Origin: Lautropia sp.
GTDB lineage: Bacteria; Pseudomonadota; Gammaproteobacteria; Burkholderiales; Burkholderiaceae_E
Reading direction: 5' to 3'
DNA: 64,000 nucleotides
Assembly (NCBI GenBank): GCA_030532425.1
Contig: JAUNLD010000001.1
Coordinates: 61,254-125,253 of the forward strand
Shown: one piece after another, positions 31,786 through 40,688 of the stretch
How positions within the stretch are numbered: the stretch's first letter is position 1
How the letters are laid out: the number at the start of each line of letters is the position of its first letter
Translations under genes and position numbers: made by a program
Notes under the pieces: model-generated
What the model saw: the letters and a program-made list of their open reading frames with translations, nothing else
Databases searched by the model: none
Told to the model about the DNA's origin: nothing

Positions 31786-32307
31786 ATGAATCGCGTTGCA
31801 AAGCGGGCCACGCTGGCCATCGTTACGGCCGTCGGCCTGGGCGCCAGCCTGAGCGCCAGCGCTGTCGAATATCCGGTCACCTTCGGCGAACCGATCGTGC
31901 TGTCCCAGCAGGGTCAGCGCCTGAAGGTGCTGCTGCCCTTCCAGAGCGCCCCCAACGATCGCGCCACGGCGGCTGCCTTTCTGGTGGAAGAGGCCGACGT
32001 GCCGGCGACGCACAAGGCACCCGTGGCCCGCGACTTTACCGTGATGCGCCCGGACAGCTCGCCCTACGTGATCTTTCACTCGAAGCAGGACGTGCACGCG
32101 CCCAGCATCGTGCTGACGGTGAGTGTTGCCGGTGACGAGAACAGCCCCTATCAGATGCGGCTGAACATCCCCGGTGCCGGTAGCAGTGGCACCACGATGC
32201 TGGCGGGTGCCGACACGCTGCGGGGCGCCCGCCTGGCTTCCCCCGGTCAGAATTCATTCCGGCGCATTCGTCCGCCCCAGGCACGCACCGACCTGCCGCC
32301 CAAGTAA
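31786..32307 (+). CDS. Exported protein with FimV-like N-terminal domain
   Basis: A 173-residue protein with a signal peptide (MNRVAKRATLAIVTAVGLGA, cleavage near ASA). The mature part has the layout of the FimV/HubP N-terminal domain: a strand FGEPIVLSQQGQRLKVLLPF, an EADV segment, FTVMRPDSSPYVIFHS, and IVLTVSVAGDEN followed by an MRLNIP strand. It lacks the LysM, coiled-coil and TPR parts of true FimV, so the role is unknown; an envelope location is likely. ATG 31786 has GAGGA 7 nt upstream; 58 codons upstream in frame are not used. It converges with the DUF3025 gene, with only 2 nt between stops. Confidence 0.6.
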   Translation: MNRVAKRATLAIVTAVGLGASLSASAVEYPVTFGEPIVLSQQGQRLKVLLPFQSAPNDRATAAAFLVEEADVPATHKAPVARDFTVMRPDSSPYVIFHSKQDVHAPSIVLTVSVAGDENSPYQMRLNIPGAGSSGTTMLAGADTLRGARLASPGQNSFRRIRPPQARTDLPPK

Positions 32308-32309
32308 GT

Positions 32310-33257
32310 TCAGGCCGATGTGCGCGGGTGGCCAGCGGCTGTCCGCACCGGCAGGGCACGGAACACCTGGGAGTCGTCGTAAAAGGCCGGATCGGCATTG
32401 GCCGCATCCCAGGCGGGCCATCCCTGTAGCGGCAAGGGCAGCAATGCCGAAGGCCGCAGGCTGTCGTCCGCCGCCATCGCCTGCACCTGAGCCGCCGCCT
32501 GCCGGTCCAGCCCATGGCCACCGGCCGGGCACGGCAGCAGCTTGGCAGTCATCGATTTGTAGGGACGATGCAGCTTTTCGAGCAAGCCGTGGCCGATGAC
32601 CACAGGCGCCCGGGCCGACAACAGGGCGCCGCGCCCGTCGACGAACAGCGCCTGCCACCGGCGCTCGCGCAGCGCCTGCACCCAATCCGCCGCCGGCCCC
32701 GGCCACAGGGCACCGTTTTCATCCAGCAGCGTCAGCGCATCCCGGCGATGCCCCCGGCCGGGGCGGGTGCTGCCGTGCAGGGAGGCCGGTGCTCCAGGCG
32801 GCGCCTCCAGCGCCGGCCAGACACCCGGGGCTGCCTGACAATGCAGCAGATTGAAGCAGGCTTTCAGGCGCGGAAAGCGCAGCCAGACCAGTGCATTGTG
32901 AAAATCATGCCGGGCACCGGCTGCCGACACCTTGCAGGGGATCTCGCCATGGCGCAGGATGCGCTGCTCGTAGTCGACGGCCCCTTCGTCACTGCCGGCC
33001 ACGAAACGCAGCGGCACCCCGGCCGCCGAGCGCAGTCCGCGCCAGCGGGCCAGCTGATTGAACAGGTCCACCCAGCAGGCCGTGTCCCACCCGGCCAGGG
33101 GATCCGGATCGGTTGGTGTGAGCTGCCCTTCGCTGCCGGGCGGCACACCCGCCAGCCGGCGCAGGCGCCGCAGGATGGGCCAATAGGGCGCAAAGCCGGG
33201 ATGCTGCCAGGCGGGGCTGGCCAGCCGTTGCAGGAAAAGCAGGTGGGCGTCAATCAT
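32310..33257 (-). CDS. DUF3025 domain protein
   Basis: A protein of about 315 residues matching DUF3025: YEQRILRHGEIPCK, HDFHNALVWLRFPRLKACFN, RRDALTLLDENGA, and near the end ADPAFYDDSQVFR. The family is common in beta- and gammaproteobacteria and has no known biochemical role. No signal or membrane segment. The start is uncertain: ATG 33257 fits the family length but its purine stretch is too close. ATG 33314, with AGGG upstream, would add 19 residues, and the frame stays open to 33503. Confidence 0.8.
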   Translation of the reverse strand: MIDAHLLFLQRLASPAWQHPGFAPYWPILRRLRRLAGVPPGSEGQLTPTDPDPLAGWDTACWVDLFNQLARWRGLRSAAGVPLRFVAGSDEGAVDYEQRILRHGEIPCKVSAAGARHDFHNALVWLRFPRLKACFNLLHCQAAPGVWPALEAPPGAPASLHGSTRPGRGHRRDALTLLDENGALWPGPAADWVQALRERRWQALFVDGRGALLSARAPVVIGHGLLEKLHRPYKSMTAKLLPCPAGGHGLDRQAAAQVQAMAADDSLRPSALLPLPLQGWPAWDAANADPAFYDDSQVFRALPVRTAAGHPRTSA

Positions 33258-33596
33258 TCCCCGATTGTCGCGCAGCCGGCGCCCCCACACCACCGCAGCC
33301 TGGACACCTGCCATGACCCTGCTCGCCCCCTTCGCGGCACGTCCATCCAGCTGCCCCCGCACAATTGCCACAGGCGACACAATTCGACGACAAACCAGAG
33401 GCGGCAAGCCGGTGCACAATGGCTCATCCCCCGGTGCGCAGGCCACACTCCGGCAAGGCGAGCACCTGCGGACAGGCGCAGCCCGCAGGCGTGTGCAACC
33501 CATCCCGAGGTCAACCGCTTTCCGGTAGCGACCGTTTTACTGACCTGAGCGTCATTTTGCCCCTACGGGCCGTCTTGAGGATTTTCAGGAGCAACC
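33258..33596. other. Divergent intergenic region
   Basis: 339 nt between the divergent DUF3025 and SH3-domain genes. It must contain both promoters, but I could not identify a good consensus. The right end carries CAGGAG, the ribosome site of the SH3 gene. Confidence 0.4.
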
Positions 33597-34463
33597 ATGT
33601 TCCGCATGCCTTCATTGCCCCGGCCGGATGCCCGCCACCACACGCTGCCGTTGGCAGCCACCCTGCTGCTCCTGCTGGTATCGGGCCCTGCCCTGGCTGG
33701 CCCGGTGGCCAAGAGTCTGGGCAGCATCCACATCCATGCCGGCCCGGCGGTCGAATACCCGCAGGTGACACACCTGCCGGCCAACACCCGCTTTCAGGTG
33801 CAGGGCTGTCTGCCGGATTTTGGCTGGTGTGATGTCAGCACCGGCCGCTACCGCGGCTGGGTGCAGGGGTCGACGCTGAGCATCGACCTGGACGGCACCT
33901 ACCGGCCGGTGGAGGTCATCGGCCCGGCCATCGGCGTGCCGGTCGTGCATTTCTCGATCGGACCGTACTGGAGCACCCATTACGCCAACCAGCCGTGGCT
34001 GGATGATCCGCGTTACGCGGCCGAGATCCATGCCTACCGGGTCCAGAGCCGCGTGGGCAACACCGTCATCGAGGTCGAGCGCCAGTGGCAGACCACACCG
34101 CGCTACCGTCACCTGCCACCGCCCCCGGCCTATTACCCGCCGCCGGTGTACGTGGTGCCCGCGCCAGGGTACCGGCCGCCCCGCCCCATTTACGGGCCGG
34201 GGCCTTACGAGCCACCGATATTCATTCCGCCGTCGCAACGGATCCGACCGGGCGTCCATTACCCACCCCAATACCATCCGGCACCGGTGTATCCGTCCCC
34301 CGGCACCATCCACCAGCCCCCGGCCTTCAGGCCGGCGCCCACGCCCTACCCATCCAGCCCCGGCACGCTGCCGGGCCATCAACCGGACGGCCGTGCCATC
34401 CCGCCCGGCGCCATCATCCAGAACCACACCGCTCCGGCCGGTGGAAGCAGGCTACTGAAATGA
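33597..34463 (+). CDS. Exported SH3-domain protein with Pro/Tyr-rich tail
   Basis: A 288-residue protein. A signal peptide (hydrophobic core LPLAATLLLLLVSGPALA) is followed by a bacterial SH3 domain at about residues 38-95 (SIHIHAGPAVEYPQVTHLPA, GWCDVSTGRYRGWVQGSTL). Then comes a segment with PYWSTHYANQPW and a long Pro/Tyr-rich, probably disordered tail with PPP and YPPP runs (from about 170). Such proteins usually bind cell-wall glycan or peptides in the periplasm, but the partner here is unknown. AGGAG lies 6 nt before the ATG. Its stop overlaps the start of the next gene (ATGA). Confidence 0.75.
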   Translation: MFRMPSLPRPDARHHTLPLAATLLLLLVSGPALAGPVAKSLGSIHIHAGPAVEYPQVTHLPANTRFQVQGCLPDFGWCDVSTGRYRGWVQGSTLSIDLDGTYRPVEVIGPAIGVPVVHFSIGPYWSTHYANQPWLDDPRYAAEIHAYRVQSRVGNTVIEVERQWQTTPRYRHLPPPPAYYPPPVYVVPAPGYRPPRPIYGPGPYEPPIFIPPSQRIRPGVHYPPQYHPAPVYPSPGTIHQPPAFRPAPTPYPSSPGTLPGHQPDGRAIPPGAIIQNHTAPAGGSRLLK

Positions 34464-34921
34464 CGAGAAAACCGGTTCCATTGCCTTCGGCAGAAACCAT
34501 CGCCGCCTACGAACAGACCGATTATCTGGCCGACGACCAGCCACCGGTCTGCCTGCGTATCGGCGATGACGACCAGCGGCATCAGCCCTGGCTGGTGCGC
34601 CACAACGCACGCTCGGCCAGCATCCTGACCGCCTGGAATCCCTTTGGGCAGGAGCTCCCGGCCGCCGAGAACGACGCGCTGCAACAGCGGCTGCAACACA
34701 CCATCGTACAGAGCGGCCTGCACTGGCTGCCCGCCCGCGGCGAAGACCCGAAGGGCAGCTGGACACCCGAACCGGGCTTCTGTGTCTTTGACGTGCCGGC
34801 GGCGATGCTGGACGAATGGCTGCAATTGTTCCGTCAGAATGCAGCCGTGCGGCTGGAAACGGGCCAGGGCTGCACACTGGTCTGGCACCCCGCCATCCGC
34901 CGGCAGATGGCGAACGGCTGA
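34460..34921 (+). CDS. DUF3293 domain protein
   Basis: A 153-residue soluble protein matching DUF3293: an N-terminal TIAAYEQTDY, then SASILTAWNPFGQEL, a Trp-Leu-Pro segment and PEPGFCVFDVP, with the FRQNAAV motif near residue 125. Function is unknown. The ATG overlaps the stop of the upstream SH3 gene by 4 nt, so the two are translationally coupled although one product is exported and the other is not. Confidence 0.8.
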   Translation: MTRKPVPLPSAETIAAYEQTDYLADDQPPVCLRIGDDDQRHQPWLVRHNARSASILTAWNPFGQELPAAENDALQQRLQHTIVQSGLHWLPARGEDPKGSWTPEPGFCVFDVPAAMLDEWLQLFRQNAAVRLETGQGCTLVWHPAIRRQMANG

Positions 34922-34944
34922 ACCGCGGCCTGCTTTTCTTGCGC

Positions 34945-37083
34945 TCAGGGGGCGCTGCGGGTGTCCGACCGCGGAGCTGCCCGATACAGCCGCAAGCGCG
35001 GTGCGTCCACCGGCTGGCTGGCCATGCTGGCAGCGATGCGCTGGGCCGCCATGGCCCAGGCCGGGTTGCTGGCCCGCCGCTCGGCCAGCGCCAGCAGAAA
35101 ATCCGCCATCACGGCCGGGTCGTGGCCGTTGGCCCGCATCAGCTGCCGCGCCCCCCGGTCGGCCGCCTGCTCCATCGCTGTGTTGTAACCCAGGTTGAGC
35201 ACGGTCTCGGCCCCCGAAGCCACCAGATCATCCCGGCCCCGGCCGGTGATGACCGCCTGCAGGGCCGTACGCAGCCCGTTCATCACCAGAGCCTGCTCGA
35301 GGTGCCGCTCGACCAGATGCGTCAGCTGGTGCCCGAACACCCCCAACAGCACGGCCTCACGGTCAGGCCGGCTGGCCACCAACGCCAGCAGTTCATCGGT
35401 GATGAGCAAGGTGCCACCAGGCAAGGCCAGTGCGTTGGCACCCAGCGCCTCGCCCCCCTTCACCACCTGCAGGTGCCATGGCGGCAGGCTGGCGGCCGGC
35501 CAGGCCCGCTGCGCCGCTGCCCGCAGGCGCGCCTGCAGGCGCTGCTGGCTGTCGACCGACAGTGCGCTGGGCCCGACCCCAGCCCGCCGCAGGGTACGCA
35601 GCGCCACCTCGCCCACCTCGGCCGTCAGCGCCGGCGGCAGATGCCTGACCAGCATCATCCCCACTGTAGGCTTGGCATGCAGGCTGAACATCACCCCCAG
35701 CAGCACCGGCACCACCACCCCCAGCAAGGCCAGGGGCCAGGGCAAATGGGCACGCGGCCACGCCGGCCGCACGACCGGCAAAGCGGATGCCCCGGTCATG
35801 CCCGGCCGGGTCGACACCGGGGCATCAGCCGGCGCCTCCCCCCGGGGCAGCGGCAGCACCCGCACCGATTCGCGGCACAGCCGCGCCATCCGCACCACCC
35901 CGAAGGGATGGTACAGACCCAGCGTGAGCACGGTGAGCACATCGCAGACGAAACCGGTGGCCATCAGCCGGCCTGCCGGCAGGTGACTCTCGAAGGCGTG
36001 GCCCGCCAGGGTGAAGGTGGCCAGACGGTAGTTCCAGAAGCGCGCCTTGAAATAGCGCCAGCCCATCATCATCACCAGCCCGCACCCCAGCACCAGCAGC
36101 AGCACGACGCTGGCCCGGCACAGCACGCAAACACCGCTGCCCACCAGCGGCGACCCATCGGGCTGGCTGCCATCGAGGCGCAGGCTGCCCAGCAACGAAC
36201 CATCGGGCGCCAGGTTGGCCAGATTCTCCAGTGTGGCAGGCGGTTCGATGCTGAGGGTGGACAGCAGCACCGGCCAATTGGCGTAGATCAGGCCCACCGC
36301 CAGAAAGGGCGCCGGCAACACCAGCACGGTGGCGATCAGGGCGGCGCGCAGCACCGGCCAGAAGCGCATCCGGCAACGGCCACGGCCGGCGGGATGGTCG
36401 AGGTGATCGAGGCCGAAGCGGGCCGAACAGAAGTTCCAGCCGGCCAGGGCCAGCGCGACCCCGCCCCCGGCCAACCAGGGCAACAGCTGACGCATGCCCT
36501 CGGAGATGCCGATGCGGGTCGACCAGCTGGCCCCCAGCAACCAGATGCGGATGTTGTCGAGAAAGAGCGCGGCCTGGAACAGCCCGGCCGGCACCAGCAG
36601 CAGGACCATCAGCAGCCAGACGCCGCAGGCCAGCAGCAGATGGCCGGTGAAGCGCGGCGCGGCACCTTCGATCTGCCAGTGGGCCACCCGCCCCCGCCAG
36701 GCGCGATCAAGCCACCACGGCCCCGTGAGGCTGAACAGGAAGAAGAATCGCGGCCAGCCGAAGATGCCGTAGCGACGCGTGAGAAACCACAGGCCCACCA
36801 GCAGCAGGCCTAGCAGCAGCTGCTGCTGCCAGCTGGGCCAGGCCCCCGGCTGGCGGGCATGATCGGGGTTGCCCAGCGGGTGCGGCCCCAGCCAGGTGCA
36901 GGCATCAAGAAACTGCCAGCGGCGCCGGCGCATCCAGGGCCAGTACAGCCCCAACGTCAGCATCATGGCCAGCACATCGCCGATCCAGATCCTGAAGTAG
37001 TCACGGCCACGGCCGTCGAAACGCACGCTCACCCCTTCCGTCGATAGCGGAGGCAAGCGTCGGACTGGCTCGGCAGGTGTCAT
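34945..37083 (-). CDS. DUF898 membrane protein fused to an M48-like pseudopeptidase
   Basis: A 712-residue fusion. Residues 20-400 form DUF898 (YjgN-like): FDGRGRDYFRIWIGD, LTLGLYWPW, multiple membrane helices, and a second copy of the motif around 343-400 (LTLGLYHPF). Residues 480-690 resemble M48 metallopeptidases: NALALPGG near 550 (usual ANAFALPGG), a helix FGHQLTHLVERH at 583-594, and Glu638 in EQAAD, the third zinc ligand. The general-base Glu of HExxH is Gln here (HQLTH, 585-589), so proteolysis should be lost while zinc binding could remain. The role may be non-catalytic binding. The stop is 24 nt from the convergent DUF3293 stop. Confidence 0.75.
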   Translation of the reverse strand: MTPAEPVRRLPPLSTEGVSVRFDGRGRDYFRIWIGDVLAMMLTLGLYWPWMRRRRWQFLDACTWLGPHPLGNPDHARQPGAWPSWQQQLLLGLLLVGLWFLTRRYGIFGWPRFFFLFSLTGPWWLDRAWRGRVAHWQIEGAAPRFTGHLLLACGVWLLMVLLLVPAGLFQAALFLDNIRIWLLGASWSTRIGISEGMRQLLPWLAGGGVALALAGWNFCSARFGLDHLDHPAGRGRCRMRFWPVLRAALIATVLVLPAPFLAVGLIYANWPVLLSTLSIEPPATLENLANLAPDGSLLGSLRLDGSQPDGSPLVGSGVCVLCRASVVLLLVLGCGLVMMMGWRYFKARFWNYRLATFTLAGHAFESHLPAGRLMATGFVCDVLTVLTLGLYHPFGVVRMARLCRESVRVLPLPRGEAPADAPVSTRPGMTGASALPVVRPAWPRAHLPWPLALLGVVVPVLLGVMFSLHAKPTVGMMLVRHLPPALTAEVGEVALRTLRRAGVGPSALSVDSQQRLQARLRAAAQRAWPAASLPPWHLQVVKGGEALGANALALPGGTLLITDELLALVASRPDREAVLLGVFGHQLTHLVERHLEQALVMNGLRTALQAVITGRGRDDLVASGAETVLNLGYNTAMEQAADRGARQLMRANGHDPAVMADFLLALAERRASNPAWAMAAQRIAASMASQPVDAPRLRLYRAAPRSDTRSAP

Positions 37084-37192
37084 GAGATCGGCGCAGGGCG
37101 GGACGACGGAACGGGGTGGAGGCGGACCCGCACATCCGGGCCGGCAGCGCCCGCAGACGTGCGGAAACGCGACGGCAACAGACGCGCCCGAC

Positions 37193-37918
37193 TCAGGCCG
37201 TCAGGATGGGCACCGCGCGCGGACTGCTCAGTTGCAGCACCTGCCAGTAGATCTGGCACAGTGCCTCGAACTGACCCGCCAGCTGCACGGCGGCCTGTGG
37301 CGTTTCGGCCACCACCAGCTGCCCATAGTGTGCCACCAGGCACGCCCGCCCGCCATCCAGGGCCTCCAGCAACATGTCGAGCGGAGAACCGGCCTCCAGC
37401 GTGTCGGCAGCCTCCGAGCCGGCAACCGAGAGGGCAGCATAAAAGCCGGGATGACAGCAGTCGATGCGATCCCGCCCGGACAGCGCCACCATCGGATGGA
37501 AGAACGGGATGCCATCAAGCTGCACATTGCGACAGCAGGCCAGCGTGGCAGCAAAGGGCGAGGCCAGCAGCAGCACGGCCCCCGCATCAGGGCGACGATC
37601 GTAGAGGCCACCATGCACGCCTGCCAGGCGTTCGTCATCGAAGGCATGCCAGCTGGCCAGATCGGCCACGCTGCCATCGGTCAGGTCAGCCGGCAAGGCC
37701 TCGTCCCCGGCATCCGGCAGCGCAGGCGATACCGGCCGGACGGACGGCGACAGACGGGCACAATCGCTGACCGACACCAGCAGCAGCCCTTCGGCTGCCG
37801 GGCGTGCCCAGCGCATCGATACGGTGGCACTGCCCAGCGGATCGAGTCCTGCCCGGGCCAGCGCAGCCGCCTGGTTCACCAGCGCAAGGCGGGCGGCGTT
37901 TTCGGAAGTTGGGTTCAT
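37193..37918 (-). CDS. Class II aldolase/adducin-like protein, probably inactive
   Basis: A 241-residue protein with the class II aldolase layout: DPLGSATVSMR at about 26-36, HGGLYDRRPDAGAV at 102-115, NVQLDGIPFF, and AHYGQLVVAETPQAAV at about 196-211. The zinc-binding HxHS that normally follows RPD..AV is replaced by LLAS (about 117-120), and the lysine/tyrosine active-site pieces are not obvious. Only His197 of the metal site is retained. A catalytic role is therefore unlikely. Six Cys, including a CC pair near 128 and CC at 154, are unusual. It lies 51 nt downstream of hslR on the same strand. Confidence 0.65.
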   Translation of the reverse strand: MNPTSENAARLALVNQAAALARAGLDPLGSATVSMRWARPAAEGLLLVSVSDCARLSPSVRPVSPALPDAGDEALPADLTDGSVADLASWHAFDDERLAGVHGGLYDRRPDAGAVLLLASPFAATLACCRNVQLDGIPFFHPMVALSGRDRIDCCHPGFYAALSVAGSEAADTLEAGSPLDMLLEALDGGRACLVAHYGQLVVAETPQAAVQLAGQFEALCQIYWQVLQLSSPRAVPILTA

Positions 37919-37969
37919 TGGATGCTCTTGGTCCCTGCAGGGAGCTGTTCGGGCGGGATCTGACCTGGG

Positions 37970-38365
37970 TCAGTCCCAGCGGATTCGGGCCATGTCGCGG
38001 CGATCGCGCTTGGAGGGGCGTCCCTGCAGGCTGGCGGCCGGTTCACGCTCGAAGCGCCGGCGCTCGGCCGCGGCCTCGCGTGCGGCCACCGACGCAGGGG
38101 TTTCCTGATAGAGGGTGCGGGCCACCGGCGCCGGACCGCGCACGCTCGACAGCCCCTGGACGACGACTTCGTAGCGCAGCTCGCCCTGACGGATGTCAAG
38201 CCGCTCGCCCCCCTTGAGCAGGCGCGCCACCTTGACGCGCTCCCCCGCCACCAGCACCCGGCCATTGTCGACGGCATGCTGGGCCATCGCACGGGTCTTG
38301 AAGAACCGTGCAGCCCACAGCCACTTGTCGATGCGGACCGGCGCCGCTGCGGGGTCTGGCCTCAT
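37970..38365 (-). CDS. hslR: S4-domain heat shock protein Hsp15
   Basis: A 131-residue RNA-binding protein. The S4 domain spans about residues 10-75 (RIDKWLWAARFFKTR, DNGRVLVAGERVK). The basic C-terminal tail with GRPSKRDRRDMARI is typical of Hsp15, which rescues stalled 50S subunits carrying a nascent chain. Length agrees with E. coli (133). ATG 38365 is chosen because the family begins there; further upstream codons overlap apt. It lies 10 nt after the apt stop. Confidence 0.9.
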   Translation of the reverse strand: MRPDPAAAPVRIDKWLWAARFFKTRAMAQHAVDNGRVLVAGERVKVARLLKGGERLDIRQGELRYEVVVQGLSSVRGPAPVARTLYQETPASVAAREAAAERRRFEREPAASLQGRPSKRDRRDMARIRWD

Positions 38366-38375
38366 GGTGACGCGT

Positions 38376-38921
38376 TCACTGTTCGGACTCGGTGAATCGG
38401 GCCAGCGCGAAGGCATTGACGCCAGCCTCGCGCAGTCGGGTGGCCCCACCCAGCTCGACCAGCTCGACGATGGCCGCCGCCTCGACGATTTCGGCACCCA
38501 GTTTGCGCAGCAGCTCGATGGCGGCCATCATCGTGCCCCCGGTGGCGATCAGGTCATCGACCACCAGCACGCGATCACCGGGCTTGCAGGCATCGATGTG
38601 CAGCTCGACCGTGGCCGTGCCGTATTCCAGCTGGTAGCTGGACGATACCGTCTCGAAGGGCAGCTTGCCCTGCTTGCGCACCGGCACGAAGCCCACGCCC
38701 AGCTGATGCGCGACCAGCGGCCCGATGATAAAGCCTCGCGCATCGATCCCGGCCACCCGGGTGATGCCGGCCTCGGCGTAACGCTCGACGAAGATGCGCG
38801 TCATCGTCCGCAACAGACGAGCGTCCTGCAGCAGCGGTGTGATGTCACGGAACATCACACCGGCCTTGGGCCAGTCGGGAATGGTACGGATGTGGCGTTT
38901 CAGCTCGTCGAGGTCAGACAT
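38376..38921 (-). CDS. apt: Adenine phosphoribosyltransferase
   Basis: A 181-residue enzyme converting adenine and PRPP to AMP (purine salvage). Seen: [18 protein letters not shown] at the N-terminus, [11 protein letters not shown], the flexible loop RKQGKLP, and the PRPP signature [16 protein letters not shown] 38921 matches the family start; a TTG ten codons upstream is less likely. Downstream hslR follows on the same strand. Confidence 0.95.
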   Translation of the reverse strand: MSDLDELKRHIRTIPDWPKAGVMFRDITPLLQDARLLRTMTRIFVERYAEAGITRVAGIDARGFIIGPLVAHQLGVGFVPVRKQGKLPFETVSSSYQLEYGTATVELHIDACKPGDRVLVVDDLIATGGTMMAAIELLRKLGAEIVEAAAIVELVELGGATRLREAGVNAFALARFTESEQ

Positions 38922-39125
38922 GAGGATGCGATAAGGCTGGACAATCCTCAATGATACCGCCCGATGCCGGCCTGCTGGCAGCCCGGAGGCCCGCCGGGCA
39001 TTTTTGCGACGCCACGGCCCGGTCCGCCAGCCGCCCCTGCCGCCACAGCGGCAGGCCAGTGATCCATGATGGCCCTGGCGGCCGGCCTTGGGCCTGACGT
39101 CAGCCCTCGCCCCACCAGGCCGCGC

Positions 39126-40499
39126 TCAGTCCGGCCAGTCGTCCTGGTCCGGGCGCAGGATCTCCAGCGAACGCGACAGGCGCAGCACGCCCAGATCGTC
39201 GAAACGGTGACCCACCACCTGCACCCCGACCGGCGCACCGCTGGCATCCTGCGTCCAGTTGACGGTGGCGGCCGGATTTTCAGCCAGGTTCCAGGGCGCC
39301 GTGCAGATGATGTGCGGCAGCCCGTCGGCGGGGTTGCCGCTGGGCGAAAGCGCCTCGGCCGCATAGGGCAGCACCGGTGATACCGGCATCAGCAGATAAT
39401 CGTAGCCCTCCAGTGCCGCACTGATCGCCGCACGCATCGCCATCACCTGCCGCCAGGCCTGCATCACCGCCAGCCCGCTGGCCTGACCGGCACGCCGTGC
39501 ACTCCAGGCATGCACGAAGGCCGGCACCCGGCGCTGCTCGTCCGCCGGCATCGCCTGCAATTCGGCATGCACGGCCGATTCCAGATAGAGCTGCAGGCCA
39601 TCGAACATGGCGGGCGACAGAAAGCTGTCGACCGTCTCGACCGCGGCGCCTGCCATCTGCAAGGCGCGTGCCGCCGCCTGCACCGCACCGAGGATGGCCG
39701 GATCGATGCTCAGGCCATGCCCCATGTCGGTCAGGACCGCGATGCTCAGCGACTTGGGACTCATCCCGTCCACCCGCATCCGGTATTCGCCCTGCTCGGG
39801 CGGCAGGCTCATGAAATCGCGGTCATCAGGGCGCACCAGAATGTTCATCGCCGCGGCCGCATCGTGCACCGTGCGCGTGACCGGGCCAGCCACCCGCCCC
39901 AGCGCCGGCTCGCTCACCGGTACCCGCCCCTGGGTGGGCTTGAAGCCGAACACTCCGCAGAACGCCGCCGGCAGCCGGATGGCACCCACCCGGTCGATGC
40001 CGATGTTGAGCGGGGCATAGCCCGCTGCACAGGCCGCCGCCGCCCCTGACGACGATCCGCCGGCCGTGAGCATCGGCTGCCAGGGGTTGCGTACCAGCCG
40101 GCCATCACGCCCCAACCCCGAGACCAGCGTGTCGTGGCCGGCCATCACCGTCGTGCCCAGCACGACGCAGCCCGCCTCCAGGAGCCGCGCCACCACCGGC
40201 GAAGCGCCTTCCAGATGCTTGATGTCGGCGGGGACCGCCAGATCCTCACGCACCGTCACCGGCACGCCATCGAGCGGCGACAGGGGAACACGCCGCTGCC
40301 AGCGATGCGCCGATGCCATGGCGCTGTCGAGCGCGCTGCCGTGGCACAGCGAACGCATCGCGCCGATCACCCCATCCAGGCGGTCGATGCGCTCGAACAT
40401 GGCCTCGGCCACCTCGACCGGCGAGGCGCGCTCACTGCCATAGGCCGCCACCAGTTGCTCGCTGCTTGCCCCCACCCACTCTGCCATCGCCTGCCTCAT
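39126..40499 (-). CDS. Amidase-signature family protein, probably inactive
   Basis: A 457-residue protein with the amidase signature fold: [15 protein letters not shown] at about 73-87, [16 protein letters not shown] at 145-160, [21 protein letters not shown] after 173, and the C-terminal [13 protein letters not shown]. The triad is damaged: the catalytic Lys of GVPV.VK is Arg84 (codon CGT), and the nucleophilic Ser of the D-T-G-G-S motif is Ala173 (GIDRVGAIR). The cis-Ser region (147-152) remains. Hydrolysis should be abolished; it may be a regulatory or binding homologue. ATG 40487, with GAGG upstream, is an alternative start. Confidence 0.75.
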   Translation of the reverse strand: MRQAMAEWVGASSEQLVAAYGSERASPVEVAEAMFERIDRLDGVIGAMRSLCHGSALDSAMASAHRWQRRVPLSPLDGVPVTVREDLAVPADIKHLEGASPVVARLLEAGCVVLGTTVMAGHDTLVSGLGRDGRLVRNPWQPMLTAGGSSSGAAAACAAGYAPLNIGIDRVGAIRLPAAFCGVFGFKPTQGRVPVSEPALGRVAGPVTRTVHDAAAAMNILVRPDDRDFMSLPPEQGEYRMRVDGMSPKSLSIAVLTDMGHGLSIDPAILGAVQAAARALQMAGAAVETVDSFLSPAMFDGLQLYLESAVHAELQAMPADEQRRVPAFVHAWSARRAGQASGLAVMQAWRQVMAMRAAISAALEGYDYLLMPVSPVLPYAAEALSPSGNPADGLPHIICTAPWNLAENPAATVNWTQDASGAPVGVQVVGHRFDDLGVLRLSRSLEILRPDQDDWPD

Positions 40500-40545
40500 C
40501 TGCGGACTTGTCGACAGGATGACTGTAGCCGCAGACGCCCCCCAC

Positions 40546-40619
40546 CCCCAGCCCCGACGACATCAGGCCCGACCAGCGCCCGCTGCGGGCCGACTGGCGC
40601 AGCAACAGGCTGGGGTTTT
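40546..40619. other. Nested inverted-repeat structure
   Basis: Outer arms CCCCAGCC (40546-40553) and GGCTGGGG (40608-40615) enclose a second stem GGCCCG/CGGGCC (40566-40571 with 40586-40591) and a tip CAGC/GCTG. Four T follow the outer arm on the plus strand. It lies between the gltD stop and the amidase-like gene start. It could be a terminator of unknown plus-strand transcripts or a structured leader. Confidence 0.35.
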
Positions 40620-40688
40620 GGCGACGGGGGTGCAACACCCGTCAAGACCGGCCACCGCTCACGTCCCTGCGCTGGCCGCGCAGCCTGC

